The notes beneath the pieces are model-generated. The model saw nothing but the letters and a program-made list of their open reading frames with translations, was not told the origin of the DNA and ran no database searches. Below, piece by piece: positions 24,908 to 33,555 of a DNA stretch of 64,000 bases. How positions within the stretch are numbered: position 1 is the stretch's first letter; each line of letters begins with the position of its first letter. Source of the DNA: Maricurvus nonylphenolicus (lineage in GTDB: Bacteria; Pseudomonadota; Gammaproteobacteria; Pseudomonadales; Cellvibrionaceae); assembly GCF_042854845.1 (NCBI RefSeq), contig NZ_AP031498.1, positions 3,100,001-3,164,000 of the forward strand, given 5' to 3'. A program made the translations under genes and the position numbers.

Positions 24908-25657
24908 CTAACCTTCATTGTCAGTCCAAGAAGCCATTCTGGTTCGCAGCCGCAGGGCGGCTTGAGAATGAATTTGGCTTACACGCGACTCACTAACCCC
25001 AATGATCTGGCCAATTTCCTTCAGATTGAGCTCTTCATCGTAATAAAGAGCCAATACGAGCTTTTCTCGCTCCGGCAATTGACTTATCGCCTGCGCAAGC
25101 GATTGCTTTAGCGATTCGCGCTGTAAACCGTCCAATGGGCTGATAAAAGCCATACTGGTGCCTTCTGATCCCAGGCGGCTGTCATCATCTCCAAAGGCTT
25201 CTTCGAAGCTAAACAGGCGGCTGGAAGCAGCATCCTTGAGCATGGTGAAGTACTCATCGAGCTCCACACCTAACTCTTCAGCCACTTCCTGATCCGTGGC
25301 ATCACGACCAGTACGGCCCTCTACCACGCTGATCGCTTCCTGTACGCGACGTGAATTGCGATGAACAGAGCGTGGGGCCCAATCCCCGCGCCGCATTTCA
25401 TCGACGATGGCACCGCGAATGCGGATACCGGCATAGGTTTCAAAACTTGCCCCACGGCTGGCATCATATTTTTGCGCAGCCTCAAGCAGACCAATCATGC
25501 CCGCTTGAATTAAATCCTCAACCTGAACACAGGCTGGCATGCGCATCATCATATGATGGGCAATGCGTTTCACCAACGGCGCGTAGTCTTCGACGTTTAT
25601 CGCCTGCTGACTTCGCTTGGTTTCATCATACATAGCCAATCCGTCTACTGCGCCCAT
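24908..25657 (-). CDS. fliA: RNA polymerase sigma-28 factor for flagellar late genes
   Basis: A 249-residue sigma-70-family factor. Region 2 includes YAPLVKRIAHHMMMRMPACVQVEDLIQAGMIGLLEAAQKYD and FETYAGIRIRGAIVDEMR; region 4 ends with ISQLPEREKLVLALYYDEELNLKEIGQIIGVSESRVSQIHSQA. It directs transcription of flagellin, motor and chemotaxis genes; two likely target promoters lie in this window (15988 and 52206). It starts only two bases after the flhG stop, with AGGAT before the ATG. The anti-sigma gene flgM is not in the window. Confidence 0.97.
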   Translation of the reverse strand: MGAVDGLAMYDETKRSQQAINVEDYAPLVKRIAHHMMMRMPACVQVEDLIQAGMIGLLEAAQKYDASRGASFETYAGIRIRGAIVDEMRRGDWAPRSVHRNSRRVQEAISVVEGRTGRDATDQEVAEELGVELDEYFTMLKDAASSRLFSFEEAFGDDDSRLGSEGTSMAFISPLDGLQRESLKQSLAQAISQLPEREKLVLALYYDEELNLKEIGQIIGVSESRVSQIHSQAALRLRTRMASWTDNEG

Positions 25658-25659
25658 GC

Positions 25660-26487
25660 TTAGTATCCTGCATCTGCGGTTTGCAATAAGCGCTCAACAA
25701 AGAATTCCAAATGCCCTCGTGCCGAGGTGGGCAATGGCCAGCTCGCCACATCTTCAGCAAGAGAACGAATAGCCTGGGCTGCTCGAGAGTGCGGAGCAAA
25801 CTCTAACAAGGGTTTTTGCTTTTGTACGGCCTTGCGGACATTTTCATCGAAAGGTACATGCCCCATGTACTGCAGAGACACATCCAGAAAACGCTCACAA
25901 ACCACACTGAGCTTGTTAAACAAGTTTCGGCCCTCCTGAGCGCTGCGCGTCATATTGGCAACCACCCGGAAACGGAACATATCGTATTCTTTATTTAACA
26001 GCTTGATCAGCGCATAGGCATCGGTAATGGATGATGGCTCATCACACACCACCACGACCACCTCTTGTGAGGCTCGAACAAAGCTAACAACCGTATCGGA
26101 TATACCCGCTGCGGTATCCACCACCAGCACATCCAACTGGCTGCTTAACTCACTGAAAGCACTGATCAAACCCGCATGCTCCTGCGGGCTCAGGCTGGAC
26201 ATATGCTGCACACCTGACGATGCAGGTACGATTTTCACACCCGATGGCCCTGTAACCATCACATCCTGGATAGAGCACTGCCCTGCCAATACATCGGCCA
26301 GCGTGTGGGTCGCTTTCAATCCTAGCAGGACGTCAACATTGGCCAATCCCAAATCCGCATCCAACAGAACCACCCGACGACGCATCTCAGCCAACGCCAT
26401 GCTTAAATTGACGGAGATATTGGTCTTGCCTACTCCGCCTTTACCGCCTGTGACGGCAATGACTTGTACCGGTCGCTGGGCGTTCAT
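25660..26487 (-). CDS. flhG: Flagellar number regulator FlhG (FleN)
   Basis: A 275-residue MinD-type ATPase. The N-terminal VTGGKGGVGKTNISVNL (about 13-29) is the deviant Walker A, VVLLDADLGLANVDVLLG follows, and VLVVDTAAGISDTVVSF is the Walker B region. In polar flagellates it restrains FleQ and limits flagella to one per pole, opposite to FlhF. It lies between flhF and fliA as in Pseudomonas and Vibrio. A C-terminal helix (LEFFVERLLQ) could serve membrane contact. AGGAG lies upstream of the ATG. Confidence 0.95.
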   Translation of the reverse strand: MNAQRPVQVIAVTGGKGGVGKTNISVNLSMALAEMRRRVVLLDADLGLANVDVLLGLKATHTLADVLAGQCSIQDVMVTGPSGVKIVPASSGVQHMSSLSPQEHAGLISAFSELSSQLDVLVVDTAAGISDTVVSFVRASQEVVVVVCDEPSSITDAYALIKLLNKEYDMFRFRVVANMTRSAQEGRNLFNKLSVVCERFLDVSLQYMGHVPFDENVRKAVQKQKPLLEFAPHSRAAQAIRSLAEDVASWPLPTSARGHLEFFVERLLQTADAGY

Positions 26488-26620
26488 TTACTCTTGTACT
26501 CCTGGTAAACCTGCATATTGCAGTCTGCTCCAATCTTTTCTTATCTTGTTCCGACTACCTGCGCTGCAAGGTAACCTATCGTTTATGCTTGCGTCTATAT
26601 ATTACAGCCTACAGCCGTAA

Positions 26621-28216
26621 CTATCTCTGTTCAGTATAGATGTTGCCAACCCCTTGAGGGTTACCATTTACGCCTGCCAGCAAGCTGTCAAAACTGCTAG
26701 CCTCACCGCCCTGCTGTTTTAATAACGAAATTGCCTGAGTCACCAGGCGGTGCCCACGGGCAAGCTCCAGATCATCGGGAATTTCCTGACCATCAGTGGT
26801 ATACGCCAGCGGCAGACGCTTATCCAATATCACATCAATGGCCTCACCCAAACTCGCGGTTTCATCCAGCTTGGTAAGAATACAGCCAGCCAATCCGGCT
26901 TTTTGATATGCGTGAAGCGTTGCCGTCAACATTTGGCGCTGACTGTTTGCCGCCATCACCAATAAACTTGTCACTTGAGGCAACTGGTTAAGCACTTGCA
27001 ATTGTTGCTTCAACAGCGGGTCACCGTGACGCAGACCGGCTGTGTCGATTAATACCAGCTCGCAGCCTTTTAAACTGCGCAATACCGCTGGCAAGTCCTC
27101 ATTGTCATCGACAACCTTCACCTGCACATTGAGAATCTGGCCCAAAGAGCGTAACTGATCGTGCGCAGCAATTCGATAGGTGTCGGTAGTCACCAAGGCA
27201 ACTTTATCTGCACCATGCTCAAGAACATAACGCGCGGCCAATTTGGTGATAGTCGTAGTTTTACCAACACCGGTTGGCCCAACAAAGGCGAAAACACCGC
27301 CTTTGGCAACCAGATCCTGACCCAGGGTTGGGATTTGATGAGACAGCACAGCGAGACTTTCTTTCCAAGCCTCGCGCAAGCCACCATGCATATTAACCTT
27401 ATCCAATAACGCCTGCTGACTGTCGACAGACAAGCCCAAGCGATCGAGTCGTCGTTGCAAACTGGCATGCAATGGCGAAGGCGCTTGGGAAGGCGTTTTG
27501 GCAATACGGCTCAATTGATCTTCCAGCAAAATCCGCATATCTGCCAGCTCCGCCTGTAGCGACGCCAGCTGCTCACGCTGCGCCTGCTGCTCGCGCTTCG
27601 CCTGGAAAGATTGCGCTTCGTTTACAGAGTTCTCACTAAAAGAATGTTCGGGTTTTGGGGCAGTAGATTGAAACGCTGCAGTTTGCAGATCTGCTTCAGC
27701 CGAGCGAGATACTCCTGACTGGTTATCCGCCATAGCATGTTCGAATGAAGGTACGGCTGCGGCTTGAGGTTCCGATTGCGCACGTTTGGCGGCCATCATA
27801 CGCTGGCGGGCCTGCTCAATTTCTTCCGCCAGCTCTGCCGGTGTTTTGCCAGAAGCCAATCCGCGGGTGGTGGTTTTGGCTTTGACGATATGTGGTGTGG
27901 TATTTGACGCTGTGGCCTGCTCTGGATGTTGCGCCGGCGACAAACTGACAGCCCCCTGGTGTCGCGCTACGGCGGCCTCCAGCTGACTCTGCTCTGCCCA
28001 AGCGCCATCGCTTGGCATCGCCACTTCAGATTCTCCGCCCTGGTTGTCCAACGGCGACGGATTCGGCGTCGCGGCAACAGGCTCAACCTGAGTAAGAATT
28101 TCTACGCCCTGCTTAATACGACGGCTGGACAGAATGATCGCATCATCGCCCATTTCTCTGCGCACCAGCTCCAAAGCCCGGCGCATATCCGCTGCCACAA
28201 AACGTTTAACTGACAT
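26621..28216 (-). CDS. flhF: Flagellar biosynthesis GTPase FlhF
   Basis: A 531-residue SRP-type GTPase that marks the pole for flagellar assembly. The basic N-terminal B region opens MSVKRFVAADMRRALELVRR. A long low-complexity stretch follows (about 60-250, with a Gln/Ala/Glu coiled segment). The NG domain has GPTGVGKTTTITKLAARY, TTDTYRIAAHDQL, LIDTAGLRHGD and TKLDE. It forms an operon flhA-flhF-flhG-fliA. GAGG precedes the ATG. A 133-base gap separates it from flhG. Confidence 0.95.
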   Translation of the reverse strand: MSVKRFVAADMRRALELVRREMGDDAIILSSRRIKQGVEILTQVEPVAATPNPSPLDNQGGESEVAMPSDGAWAEQSQLEAAVARHQGAVSLSPAQHPEQATASNTTPHIVKAKTTTRGLASGKTPAELAEEIEQARQRMMAAKRAQSEPQAAAVPSFEHAMADNQSGVSRSAEADLQTAAFQSTAPKPEHSFSENSVNEAQSFQAKREQQAQREQLASLQAELADMRILLEDQLSRIAKTPSQAPSPLHASLQRRLDRLGLSVDSQQALLDKVNMHGGLREAWKESLAVLSHQIPTLGQDLVAKGGVFAFVGPTGVGKTTTITKLAARYVLEHGADKVALVTTDTYRIAAHDQLRSLGQILNVQVKVVDDNEDLPAVLRSLKGCELVLIDTAGLRHGDPLLKQQLQVLNQLPQVTSLLVMAANSQRQMLTATLHAYQKAGLAGCILTKLDETASLGEAIDVILDKRLPLAYTTDGQEIPDDLELARGHRLVTQAISLLKQQGGEASSFDSLLAGVNGNPQGVGNIYTEQR

Positions 28217-28257
28217 GACTACTTCCTCAATCCAGCTTTATTCTTACCTTACGGGCC

Positions 28258-30471
28258 TTAATTTCCTGCACCGACACTGGCCTCGATGGTAATTTGTTTG
28301 TTGTCCGGCACTTCGGTGTAAGCCAACACCTGCATATCCGGAATACTGAAACGAACAAATTTACTCATCATGGCGCGTATGGGAGCTGCAACTAACAGCA
28401 CGATCGGTTTACCCGCCATTTCCTGCTTCTGCGCTGCCTCTACTAGCGATTGTTGTAATCGCTCAGCCAGCGATGGCTCAACAAACGCGCCATCCGAAGC
28501 GCCAGCTTTTTGTGCTTGCTGAACAGACTTTAGCAATAACTGTTCCAACTGTGCATCTATCGTGATAACCGGGATGCTAGGCTCCGCCCCTACGATGTTT
28601 TGGACGATTTGACGACTTAGCGCCACCCTCGCCACGCCGGTCAAGGCGACGGGATCTTGACTCTTCTCCCCCTTCGATGCCAAAGCTTCGGCTATCGTTC
28701 GCATATCGCGAATGGGTACCTGCTCCTGCAGCAGGTTTTGCAACACTTTCAGCAGCAGGTTCAGCGATACCGTTCCAGGCACCAGCTCCTCAACCAATTT
28801 AGGCGACTGCTCGGCGAGCTTATCGAGAAGCTTCTGCACATCCTCATGACCCAATAATTCATAGGCATGCTTATGCAGAATCTGATTAATATTGGTAGCC
28901 ACCACGGTACTGGCATCTACAACGGTGTAACCCAAGGTTTGGGCATGATCTTTTTTATCCTGATCAATCCACACCGCCTCCAAGCCAAAAGCCGGATCGA
29001 CAGTAGCAATACCTTCGAGCTTGCCAAACACCTGGCCAGGGTTAATTGCCAAATCCTTATCAGGAAACACTTCCGCTTCAGCCAGGGTTACTCCCATTAA
29101 GCTGATGCGATAGGCATTGGGCAGCAGATCGAGGTTGTCACGAATATGCACTGAAGGCACCAGAAAACCCAATTCCTGAGAGAGCTTTTTACGGACCCCT
29201 TTGATACGGCCCAACAACTCTCCTCCCTGATTTTTATCCACCATCGGGATCAAACGGTAACCCACCTCCAAACCAATAATGTCTACCGGCTGCACATCAT
29301 CCCAACTGATTTCAGAGGATTCCTCGCCGCCTTCGTGGGTTAACTGACCCTCAATCGGTGCAGGCTGACCAGGACCACCGCCACCAGCACCCACTAACGC
29401 GGGTGTTCCAGGTGTGCCAGGAGCACCGCCGCCAGTTTCGATTTGCTGCTGCTTTTTGTAGTAGATATAAAACGCTACCGCTGCTGCGACAAAAGACAAA
29501 CCCAGGAAGGCCACATGGGGCATTCCGGGAATGGAGCCCATGATAAAGAGAATAAACGCCGTTACCGCCAAAGCCTTGGGCGAATCAAACATCTGGTTAA
29601 AGACCTGGTTACGTACATCCTCTGTACTGTTCACCCGTGTCACCATGATGGCTGCCGAAGTAGACAGTAACAGAGAAGGAATTTGCGCAACCAGACCATC
29701 ACCAATGGTCAGCAAAATATACTTTTCCAGCGCATCCTGGAATTCGAGCTGGTGCTGCACCATACCGACGATTAAACCGCCGATAATATTCAACACCAGA
29801 ATTAAAATACCCGCGACGGCATCTCCGCGAACAAATTTACTCGCACCGTCCATTGAGCCGTAAAAATCCGCTTCCGCAGCCACATCTTCACGACGGGTAC
29901 GGGCTTCGTCCTGGTCAATCAAACCCGCATTCAAATCAGCATCAATCGCCATTTGCTTACCGGGCATAGCGTCCAAGGTGAAACGCGCACTCACCTCTGA
30001 AATACGCCCAGCACCCTTGGTAACCACCACAAAGTTGATGATCATCAAGATGATAAACACCACCAGACCCACAGCGTAGTTACCACCAATAACCACTTCA
30101 CCAAAGGCCTGGATCACCTTACCCGCAGCATCACCGCCGGCATGACCTTCCAGTAACACAACCCGAGTTGAGGCAACGTTCAACGCCAAACGCAGCAGCG
30201 TAGCCACCAGCAAGATCGTTGGAAATACGGCAAAATCCAGGGGACGTAGGGTATAAACCCCCACCAGCAACACCACAATTGAAAGTGCGATGTTGAATGA
30301 GAAGAATACATCCAATAGAAATGGAGGTACCGGCAAGGTCATCATGCCGAGCAGCATTAACAACAGAATAGGAATACCCAGATTCCCCTGCCCTGCGCCT
30401 CTTACATTATTCCAAGCGGTTTGCCGGTCGACCTGACGGGCCTGATTAAATAAGTCAGAAAGTGATGCCAT
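28258..30471 (-). CDS. flhA: Flagellar type III export gate protein FlhA
   Basis: A 737-residue export-gate subunit. The N-terminal half contains about eight transmembrane helices with the conserved cytoplasmic loop (KGAGRISEVSARFTLDAMPGKQMAIDADLNAGLID); the C-terminal half is the soluble docking platform. The open frame reaches 30516, but those 15 extra codons cover the sigma-54 promoter, so MASLSDLFNQ at 30471 is chosen. It is normally next to flhB; here an SMP-30-like gene, a small ORF and two hairpin elements separate them. Confidence 0.96.
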   Translation of the reverse strand: MASLSDLFNQARQVDRQTAWNNVRGAGQGNLGIPILLLMLLGMMTLPVPPFLLDVFFSFNIALSIVVLLVGVYTLRPLDFAVFPTILLVATLLRLALNVASTRVVLLEGHAGGDAAGKVIQAFGEVVIGGNYAVGLVVFIILMIINFVVVTKGAGRISEVSARFTLDAMPGKQMAIDADLNAGLIDQDEARTRREDVAAEADFYGSMDGASKFVRGDAVAGILILVLNIIGGLIVGMVQHQLEFQDALEKYILLTIGDGLVAQIPSLLLSTSAAIMVTRVNSTEDVRNQVFNQMFDSPKALAVTAFILFIMGSIPGMPHVAFLGLSFVAAAVAFYIYYKKQQQIETGGGAPGTPGTPALVGAGGGGPGQPAPIEGQLTHEGGEESSEISWDDVQPVDIIGLEVGYRLIPMVDKNQGGELLGRIKGVRKKLSQELGFLVPSVHIRDNLDLLPNAYRISLMGVTLAEAEVFPDKDLAINPGQVFGKLEGIATVDPAFGLEAVWIDQDKKDHAQTLGYTVVDASTVVATNINQILHKHAYELLGHEDVQKLLDKLAEQSPKLVEELVPGTVSLNLLLKVLQNLLQEQVPIRDMRTIAEALASKGEKSQDPVALTGVARVALSRQIVQNIVGAEPSIPVITIDAQLEQLLLKSVQQAQKAGASDGAFVEPSLAERLQQSLVEAAQKQEMAGKPIVLLVAAPIRAMMSKFVRFSIPDMQVLAYTEVPDNKQITIEASVGAGN

Positions 30472-30511
30472 AACGAATTCTTGACGTTTATGTCCGTTTG
30501 GGGACTTGTAC

Positions 30512-30527
30512 GGCAAGAAACGTACCT
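30512..30527 (-). promoter_or_regulatory. Sigma-54 promoter of flhA-flhF-flhG-fliA
   Basis: On the minus strand AGGTACGTTTCTTGCC matches the TGGCACG-N4-TTGCA pattern with exact GG-N10-GC spacing. The predicted start of transcription is about 30 bases before the flhA ATG. An RpoN/FleQ-controlled flhA promoter is known in Pseudomonas. The upstream activator region would fall in hairpin element A. Confidence 0.75.
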
Positions 30528-30566
30528 GTTTTGATTATGGAGATTATTTATTTAGTGCGATCCCCC

Positions 30567-30739
30567 GGTTTACCCAAGGGCGGGTGGTACCGGCTCCCGG
30601 CTGCAAGACTTGTCCTGGGGCGCTCGCACTGCGGAACTCGCAGAAAACGCTCAAACAGTCCTCGTAAACACTCCCGCCCCAGGACAAGTCTTAAACGCAG
30701 CCTGATTGGTCGCCGGCACCACCCGCCCTTGGGCAAACC
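30567..30739 (-). repeat. Structured hairpin element A (motif strand minus)
   Basis: Outer stem: 30567-30593 with 30713-30739, 27 pairs, of which two are G-U when read on the minus strand. Inner stems: 30601-30604 with 30697-30700, and 30605-30622 with 30675-30692 (18 pairs, perfect) separated by a bulge. The 52-base apical loop on the minus strand contains TGAGCGTTTT and GCGAGTT. CAATCAG and CGTTTAAG lie on the 5' side of the internal loop and bulge. Motifs and architecture match element B, but stem sequences differ. No coding potential or T-tail is seen. Confidence 0.85.
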
Positions 30740-30797
30740 TACCTGAGGATAAATTAACAAGGATCGGAAATACTGAGGTGATGCGGCACAAAGGAAA

Positions 30798-30962
30798 GGA
30801 GGCAGCCGGTGGAGCTGATCGGAGCAATCAGCCCATCGTTTAAGCGGCCGGAAAAAGCCTGGGTAGTCGCGGAGGTTGTCTGAGCGTTTTTAGCGAGTTT
30901 ACGTAGCGCAGGCTTTTTCCGGCCGCTTATGGGCGCGGAGAGCAGCTTCACCGGCTGCCTCC
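30798..30962 (+). repeat. Structured hairpin element B (motif strand plus)
   Basis: Outer stem: 30798-30817 with 30943-30962, 20 pairs including one G-U on the plus strand. Inner stems: GCCCA (30831-30835) with TGGGC (30930-30934), and 30841-30861 with 30909-30929 (21 pairs, perfect). The 47-base apical loop contains TGAGCGTTTT and GCGAGTT, and CAATCAG and CGTTTAAG occupy the same structural places as in element A. It points away from A with 58 bases between. It ends 12 bases from the stop of the SMP-30-like gene, so on the plus strand it is antisense-directed to that gene. Confidence 0.85.
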
Positions 30963-30974
30963 GGATTCAAAGCA

Positions 30975-32078
30975 CTAAAGGTCGAGTTCTGCCTTATCTA
31001 AACGAGCCAAAACAGGCGCAGTCAAACTACTGACATAGAGATATTCTCCTGCCTCAATAGCCCCGGTAGTTTGCGGATAGGCTCCTGCTGGATCCTGAAG
31101 GCTATGTAAAACATTACCATCACCATCAATAGCGACAATATGGCCGTAGTTTTTAGCTCCTGGACGCAGGAAACCAGGCAGGCGTTGCACAGCCTTGCGA
31201 ACACCCGGTTTGCCAGCAAGGTTATCCAAAATCGGTAAACGAGGAGAAACCAGTCCCAACCAGAAGCGCCCCTCTTCTCCACGAACAATGTTATCCGGGA
31301 AACCAGGCAAGTTATCGATAACCACTTCCGACTCTCCCTGACGCTCTCCGGCTAACCAATATTTCCAGACACGGTACTCACCGGTTTCATTGACCAACAG
31401 ATAGTTACCCTCAACATCAGCGGTTACACCATTGGCAAAGCTTAAATTGGTCATAATGACCTTGGACTGATTGGTATTCGGATCAAACTCGATAATTCGG
31501 CCATAAAGCCCGTGCTCCATGATATCGAGCAAGCTGGCGTGGTAGGTACTGCCTACCGCTTTGGCAGAGAATTTGGTGGAGGCATCACTGAGGTATACCT
31601 TGCCATTTGGTGTGACAACAAGGTCATCAGCATAGAGGATGGGAACACCGTCAGCTTCAGTTAACACTGTATGAAGCTTGCCTTGGGTGTCAATTTTTAG
31701 CAGTCCGATAAAGGCATCAGCAACCCACAGGTTACCCTCTTTATCGAGATCCAAACCTAGTGGTCGACCTCCGGTTTCTACCCAGGGTTCTGCTTTTTCC
31801 GCACCGGGAGCCCAGCGAATTACCCAGCCTTCATGAGTAGTGGCATACACATACCCCTGCTGGTCGACAACTACCCCTTCCGGGCCATGTTGCCCCGCCG
31901 TATTCAGGGCGGTAAAGTTAGCCAGCTTATCATTGGGGGCAAACGCACCCTGATATCCTGGATCTTCTGGTGCCTGCCAAGCAATTGGCTCAACGGCTAC
32001 AGGCCAGAAGGCAAAGTAAAGAATCACAGCCATAACCATTACGGTTATTAGCTTCCCCAGTATTTTCATATGCGCCAT
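30975..32078 (-). CDS. SMP-30 / strictosidine-synthase-like beta-propeller protein, membrane-anchored
   Basis: A 367-residue protein with an N-terminal membrane helix (about 6-28) and a beta-propeller of the SMP-30/gluconolactonase and strictosidine synthase type. Blocks such as GPEGVVVDQQGYVYATT, GRPLGLDLDKEGNLWVADAFIGLL, ADDLVVTPNGKVYLSDAS, FANGVTADVEGNYLLVNET and PGFPDNIVRG correspond to propeller blades and calcium-site positions. Bacterial members are probably lactonases or esterases, but the substrate is unknown. It sits inside the flagellar locus between flhB and flhA although nothing suggests a flagellar role. No strong ribosome site is seen; a second ATG lies three codons in. Confidence 0.8.
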   Translation of the reverse strand: MAHMKILGKLITVMVMAVILYFAFWPVAVEPIAWQAPEDPGYQGAFAPNDKLANFTALNTAGQHGPEGVVVDQQGYVYATTHEGWVIRWAPGAEKAEPWVETGGRPLGLDLDKEGNLWVADAFIGLLKIDTQGKLHTVLTEADGVPILYADDLVVTPNGKVYLSDASTKFSAKAVGSTYHASLLDIMEHGLYGRIIEFDPNTNQSKVIMTNLSFANGVTADVEGNYLLVNETGEYRVWKYWLAGERQGESEVVIDNLPGFPDNIVRGEEGRFWLGLVSPRLPILDNLAGKPGVRKAVQRLPGFLRPGAKNYGHIVAIDGDGNVLHSLQDPAGAYPQTTGAIEAGEYLYVSSLTAPVLARLDKAELDL

Positions 32079-32173
32079 CCATTGTCTATTTATGGTTTAG
32101 CGCAGCATTCTACTGGAGCCTGACTTACCTGAACAAGCCAGTAAATGACTGTCTTTTTACGACGGCCCCAGTC

Positions 32174-32263
32174 TTAGCCCAGAAAAGCGTGTTTAAGATC
32201 ATCAACCGCAATAACAGCCAACAGCCCCAGAGTAACAACATTTATCAAGCCTACAATCAACAT
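32174..32263 (-). CDS. 29-residue hydrophobic peptide (small ORF)
   Basis: A 30-codon frame (ATG 32261-32263, TAA 32174-32176) with a near-perfect ribosome site, AAGGAGGT, four bases before the ATG. The peptide opens MLIVGLINVVTLGLLAVIAV, which is one membrane helix, and ends with a short charged tail (DDLKHAFLG). It lies alone in the 327-base gap between flhB and the SMP-30-like gene. The family is not recognised. Size, single helix and strong ribosome site are typical of small membrane proteins that modulate a partner. Confidence 0.65.
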   Translation of the reverse strand: MLIVGLINVVTLGLLAVIAVDDLKHAFLG

Positions 32264-32405
32264 AGCGACCTCCTTCTTCGGTCATCAATCAACGTTGGAT
32301 ACAGTTTACGCAGGGGCCGTTTTAAGTAGGGTCAATGGGCGTAAAGAAGTGTAGGGCTTGGTAAGGGATAGGCTATGGGGCGTTAACAAAAGAAAGATTT
32401 AGACG

Positions 32406-33539
32406 CTAATCATAACGAAGATCGTTAGGGACGCTGATATTACGTGGGTAAACCGGCATATCACCCTGCCCTTTGCGGTAATTACGCAACTGGAAGACAT
32501 AGGCCAGCACTTGTGCCACCGCCATGTAAAGGCCTGCCGGGATTTCCTGATCAACATCGGTGGTATGGTAGATGGAACGCGCCAATACAGGGGATTCCAT
32601 AATTTCGATACTGTGTTCTTTGGCAATCTCACGGATTTTCAAAGCGGCATGGTCTACGCCTTTAGCCAGCAGAATGGGGGTCGCCATGTTGTCCGGGTCG
32701 TATTTCAGTGCCACAGAAAAGTGAGTCGGGTTGGTAATGACTACATCAGCTTCTGGCACCGCCGCCATTTGGCGATTCTGCGCCATTTCCCGCTGCAGCT
32801 GACGAATACGCCCTTTGACTTCCGGCTTACCCTCAGTGTCTTTCATCTCGTCTTTGATATCCTGGCGTGACATTTTCAGCTTGCGGGCGTGCTCCCATAT
32901 CTGGAAAGGTACATCGACCAAGACAATCAAAATGGTTGCAGCCGATAATGCCACAAACGCCCAGCCACTCATCACCAAGGATTCAACCGTTGCCTTATCC
33001 GGAGACTGATTAGCCAGGTTCAACATATCCTGCTGCATGGCACTCAGTAACCACACAGCCAGCACTAGCACCACAAGAACCTTGCCTACGGCTTTAGCCA
33101 ACTCCACCAGCGCTTTAATCCCAAACATCCGCTTTAAGCCCTCAATAGGGTTCATGCGGCTCATTTTGGGCATTAACGCTTTGGTGCTCCACAGCCAACC
33201 ACCCAGCGCAATCGGCCCCAGAATAGCGGCTACTAGGAGAATAGCGAATAAGGGAAACAAGGATAGAATGGCATCGTAAAAGGAACGGGCCAGATGCAGC
33301 ATCATAAATTGCGGATCGAAAACAGCACGCCTGTCGAGCTGAAAATTAAACTCGACGACATCGATCAAAGCCCCACCAATAACCGGCCCGGTGATCATTA
33401 AGCCTACGGCACCAGCCAACAAAATAGCCGATGTGGTCAGTTCCCGCGATCGGGGAACCTGGCCTTCCTCCTTGGCTTTTTCAAGCCTTCGGGGCGTCGC
33501 CTCTTCTGTCTTTTCCTGACTGCTGTCTTCTTCTGCCAT
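32406..33539 (-). CDS. flhB: Flagellar export switch protein FlhB
   Basis: A 377-residue export-apparatus protein that changes substrate specificity from rod/hook to filament. It has an N-terminal cytoplasmic basic segment, four transmembrane helices (about 30-215) and a cytoplasmic domain with the self-cleavage motif NPTH in DVVITNPTHFSVALKYD. The conserved AKGVDHAALKIREIAKEH follows. It is the last gene of the fliLMNOPQR-flhB run, 16 bases after fliR. In Pseudomonas, a few genes also separate it from flhA. Confidence 0.97.
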   Translation of the reverse strand: MAEEDSSQEKTEEATPRRLEKAKEEGQVPRSRELTTSAILLAGAVGLMITGPVIGGALIDVVEFNFQLDRRAVFDPQFMMLHLARSFYDAILSLFPLFAILLVAAILGPIALGGWLWSTKALMPKMSRMNPIEGLKRMFGIKALVELAKAVGKVLVVLVLAVWLLSAMQQDMLNLANQSPDKATVESLVMSGWAFVALSAATILIVLVDVPFQIWEHARKLKMSRQDIKDEMKDTEGKPEVKGRIRQLQREMAQNRQMAAVPEADVVITNPTHFSVALKYDPDNMATPILLAKGVDHAALKIREIAKEHSIEIMESPVLARSIYHTTDVDQEIPAGLYMAVAQVLAYVFQLRNYRKGQGDMPVYPRNISVPNDLRYD

Positions 33540-33555
33540 CTGGCATACACCTCAA

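Noticed and set aside
30567..30962. Reading the two hairpins as ordinary Rho-independent terminators
   Set aside because: The stems are far too long, the loops are about 50 bases, and neither has a T-run; they also share motifs in loops and bulges.
30567..30962. Integron attC sites or insertion sequence ends
   Set aside because: No GTTRRRY/RYYYAAC core sites at the base of the stems, no target-site duplication and no transposase or integrase gene nearby.
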